NCBI RefSeq assembly: GCF_900099655.1
Contig: NZ_FNDC01000003.1
Span: 124,001-188,000, forward strand
Reading direction: 5' to 3'
DNA from: Planococcus glaciei
GTDB taxonomy: Bacteria > Bacillota > Bacilli > Bacillales_A > Planococcaceae
DNA: 64,000 nt
This document shows, piece by piece, positions 60,688 to 64,000 of this stretch; position 1 is the first letter of the stretch; each line of letters starts with the position of its first letter. Under the pieces are notes generated by a model. The model was not told the DNA's origin, searched no databases, and worked only from the letters and a program-made list of their open reading frames with translations. The translations under genes and the position numbers were made by a program.

Positions 60688-62691
60688 TTATTGTTCGTTG
60701 ATCAAATTCTTGACTTTGTTGACCACGTTTTCCGGAGTAAAGCCGAATTCTTTCATGATGCGCTCGCCCGGTGCACTTGCACCGAAGCGGTCGATGGAAA
60801 GGATATCGCCTTCGTCGCCTGTGTAGCGTTCCCAGCCGAATGAAGATCCCATTTCGATCGCCAAACGTTTTTTCACTGTTTTCGGGATGACGGACTGTTT
60901 GTATTCTTTGTCTTGTTTCTCGAAACGGTCCCAAGACGGCATCGATACAACAGAAACCGAAATTCCTTCTTCAGCCAACTGCTTCTGTGCCGTTACAGCA
61001 AGGCTGACTTCAGATCCGGTCGCAAGAAGCAATGCTTGCGGATTTTCTGCAGGAGAAACCACATAAGCACCTTTTTCCACGCCGCTTTCTGAAAGCTCGC
61101 CTGAATGCTCAAGCACTGGCAAGTCCTGGCGGGAAAGAACAAGCAAAGTTGGAGTTGTTTTTGCAGTCAATGCCAACTTCCAGGCTGCTTTTGTTTCGTT
61201 CGCATCTGCTGGACGGACAACGCTCAAATTCGGCATTGCACGAAGAGATGCAAGATGTTCAACCGGCTCGTGAGTCGGTCCATCTTCCCCAACCGCTACG
61301 CTGTCGTGTGTAAATACAAATGTTACCGGAAGGCCCATCAGTGCTGCCAAGCGGATAGCCGGGCGTACGTAATCGCTGAACACGAAGAACGTGCCGCCGA
61401 ATACGTGAAGGCCGCCGTGAAGCGCCATGCCGTTTAACGCAGTACCCATCGCAAATTCACGCACTCCAAACCAGATGTTGCGTCCGGCTGGGTTTTCAGC
61501 GTCAAAGTCGCCTCCGCCTTTGATATTGGTTTTGTTTGATCCTGCAAGGTCCGCACTGCCTCCGAAGAACGAAGGAACCGCTTTGGCAATGGCATTCACC
61601 ATATCGCCAGAAGACGCACGCGTCGCTTGCTTCTTGCCAACTTCATATGTCGGGAATTCCGCATCGAAGTTTTCAGGAAGTTCACCTTTGATCGCTTTTT
61701 GAAGCTGAGCCGCAAGTTCCGGATGCTCGGATTCGTACTGTTTGTAAAGCTCGTTCCAAGCTGCCTCCGCTTTGCCGCCAAGCTCATCAGTTGCTTGTTT
61801 GAATGTTTCATAGACTTCTTCAGGAACGTGGAAGTCCTGGTCGAATGTCCACTTGTAGTATTCTTTAGCCAGTTTCATTTCGTCTTCGCCAAGTGGTGCA
61901 CCGTGCGCATCCGCTTTACCGGATTTGTTTGGAGCTCCGTAGCCGATTACGGTTTTCACTTCAATGATTGTCGGTTTGTCGGATGACTTTTTAGCCTGAG
62001 CAATTTTTTCAGACAAATCGTCCAATTCATTGCCGTCGTTAACACGCATATAGTTCCAGCCGTAAGACTCGAAACGTTTTTGAATGTCTTCCGAGAAACT
62101 CATGCTCAAGTCGCCATCAAGCGAAATGTCGTTGCTGTCATAAAGGACAACCAATTTGTTTAATTTCAAGTGGCCGGCAAGTGAGATCGCTTCACCAGCA
62201 ACACCTTCCATCAAATCCCCGTCTCCGCATAAAGCGAATGTGTGGTGGTCAACGATGTCCAGGTTTTCTTTGTTGTATGTAGCTGCTAAATGGCGTTCTG
62301 CCATTGCCATGCCGACTGCCATCCCGATTCCTTGTCCAAGCGGGCCAGTAGTGGCTTCTACACCTTTCGTGTGGTGGTATTCAGGATGTCCAGGTGTTTT
62401 GGAATCCCATTGGCGGAAGTTTTTGATTTCGTCCAATGACAAGCCATATCCGCTTAAGTGAAGCAAGCTATATAGAAGCATCGATCCGTGTCCAGCCGAT
62501 AACACAAAACGGTCGCGGTTGAACCAGTCCGGATTGCTCGGATTATGGTGCATGTGTTTCGTCCATAAAGTGTAAGCCATAGGAGCAGCGCCCATTGGCA
62601 ATCCAGGGTGGCCTGAATTAGCTTTTTCGATAGCATCTATGGAAAGTGTGCGAATCGTAGTCACTGCAAGTTGATCTGCATGGTTTGACAT
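60688..62691 (-). CDS. tkt: Transketolase
   Basis: The protein has 667 residues when started at [20 protein letters not shown] (GAGGAT upstream); a longer reading adds 11 residues. The thiamine-diphosphate motif is [19 protein letters not shown], the early substrate-binding [18 protein letters not shown] is present, and the second domain has [20 protein letters not shown]. It moves two-carbon units in the pentose phosphate pathway. It is preceded by ynzC in the same direction. Confidence 0.97.
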   Translation of the reverse strand: MSNHADQLAVTTIRTLSIDAIEKANSGHPGLPMGAAPMAYTLWTKHMHHNPSNPDWFNRDRFVLSAGHGSMLLYSLLHLSGYGLSLDEIKNFRQWDSKTPGHPEYHHTKGVEATTGPLGQGIGMAVGMAMAERHLAATYNKENLDIVDHHTFALCGDGDLMEGVAGEAISLAGHLKLNKLVVLYDSNDISLDGDLSMSFSEDIQKRFESYGWNYMRVNDGNELDDLSEKIAQAKKSSDKPTIIEVKTVIGYGAPNKSGKADAHGAPLGEDEMKLAKEYYKWTFDQDFHVPEEVYETFKQATDELGGKAEAAWNELYKQYESEHPELAAQLQKAIKGELPENFDAEFPTYEVGKKQATRASSGDMVNAIAKAVPSFFGGSADLAGSNKTNIKGGGDFDAENPAGRNIWFGVREFAMGTALNGMALHGGLHVFGGTFFVFSDYVRPAIRLAALMGLPVTFVFTHDSVAVGEDGPTHEPVEHLASLRAMPNLSVVRPADANETKAAWKLALTAKTTPTLLVLSRQDLPVLEHSGELSESGVEKGAYVVSPAENPQALLLATGSEVSLAVTAQKQLAEEGISVSVVSMPSWDRFEKQDKEYKQSVIPKTVKKRLAIEMGSSFGWERYTGDEGDILSIDRFGASAPGERIMKEFGFTPENVVNKVKNLINEQ

Positions 62692-62779
62692 AAAAAAAAC
62701 ATCCTCTCGTATACAAAATTTCATCCCTTTCTAGTGTAGTCAACAATAGAAAAGAATACAAATAAAAAAAGAATAAGTA

Positions 62780-63013
62780 TTAATTTAAATACTTATTCTC
62801 GCGGATATTTTTAATTTTGTCAGGCGTTACATCGTCGCCGTTCGGATCGATCACTTTTACGTTTTCAATTGTTCCGCGCATCGTTTTGCGGAAAACCTGC
62901 AAATATTCTTCCCGCAAGGAAGATTGCTCTTTTGCTTCTTCAACTGACAAGCCAGCAGTTTTCGATTTACGCGATAATTCGTTGATTCGTTTTAATTTAT
63001 CTGGAGATAACAT
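62780..63013 (-). CDS. ynzC: DUF896 protein YnzC
   Basis: The protein has 77 residues when started at MLSPDKLKRINELSRKSKTA, preceded by AGGTGGT, the usual length. The helical-hairpin family core is LSVEEAKEQSSLREEYLQVF, RKTMRGTIENVKVIDPNGDD. In Bacillus ynzC lies in the SOS-regulated yneA-yneB-ynzC operon; the same order is seen here. The function is not known. Confidence 0.92.
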   Translation of the reverse strand: MLSPDKLKRINELSRKSKTAGLSVEEAKEQSSLREEYLQVFRKTMRGTIENVKVIDPNGDDVTPDKIKNIRENKYLN

Positions 63014-63070
63014 CAAATACCACCTTTCTTCTTTCATATCGTACAAAAGAAGAGGCGTTTCTGCAATATA

Positions 63071-64000
<930 letters not shown>

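Overview
The window looks like a chromosomal segment of a Gram-positive, low-to-moderate GC bacterium of the Bacillales, most probably Planococcaceae (Planococcus-like). This rests on Bacillus-type gene order (ypbE-recQ-ypbB-fer-ribU, the sigX/rsiX-resEDCBA-rluB-scpBA-ypuF block, fur-xerD-deoB, yneF-tkt-ynzC-yneB-yneA), strong AGGAGG ribosome binding sites, and an FMN riboswitch and a T-box of Firmicute type. The sporulation genes dacB/spmA/spmB, which lie between scpB and rluB in Bacillus subtilis, are absent here, which fits a non-sporulating genus. The genus name is an inference from the sequence, not a database result.

Layout. 0-5.2 kb: a partial CBS-domain gene, the LysM protein YpbE, the RecQ helicase with its partner YpbB, ferredoxin, and the riboflavin ECF transporter RibU under an FMN riboswitch. 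5.3-15.5 kb: anti-sigma/sigma pair RsiX/SigX, the ResE/ResD redox two-component system, the ResABC cytochrome c maturation proteins, RluB, and the ScpA/ScpB condensin partners. 15.5-25 kb: YpuF, RibT, LysA with a tiny overlapping membrane peptide, intergenic palindromic repeats, pyrimidine-nucleoside phosphorylase, phosphopentomutase, XerD, Fur (with a PerR-type box), NudF, and an aldo/keto reductase. 25-31 kb: a methyltransferase, a DedA-like membrane protein, a thioredoxin reductase facing a thioredoxin-like gene with an in-frame TGA, an RtcB RNA ligase operon, and GMP reductase. 31-41 kb: a SorC-type regulator, a four-gene 2-oxoacid (acetoin-like) dehydrogenase operon, and a glucitol-type PTS operon with an unusual SAF-domain oxidoreductase. 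41-57 kb is more accessory: acetyltransferases, a second gene with an in-frame TGA (selenoprotein B-like), a PepSY/YtkA pair, two nucleotidyltransferases, the Pnkp/Hen1 RNA-repair pair, and a T-box-controlled proS operon. 57-64 kb: thiolase, HMG-CoA lyase, YqkD, YneF, transketolase, YnzC, YneB and YneA, the last cut by the right edge.

Most striking signal. Two unrelated genes, 15 kb apart, are each interrupted by one in-frame TGA that falls exactly on the first position of a CxxC-type redox motif (giving UxxC). Each TGA is followed at the same distance by a compact hairpin whose small apical loop carries a GU. The simplest reading is that both encode selenoproteins, a seleno-thioredoxin beside a thioredoxin reductase and a GrdB-like protein. 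The organism would then need SelA/SelB/SelD/tRNA-Sec outside this window. Ordinary annotation would call these genes truncated or split.

Other themes. RNA repair is represented twice (RtcB; Pnkp-Hen1 with a nucleotidyltransferase and an unknown protein). A near-identical palindromic operator lies just downstream of the promoters of both the PTS operon and the dehydrogenase operon, which suggests one shared regulator, possibly the SorC-family protein between them and guaC. Several families of intergenic repeats sit directly against stop codons.
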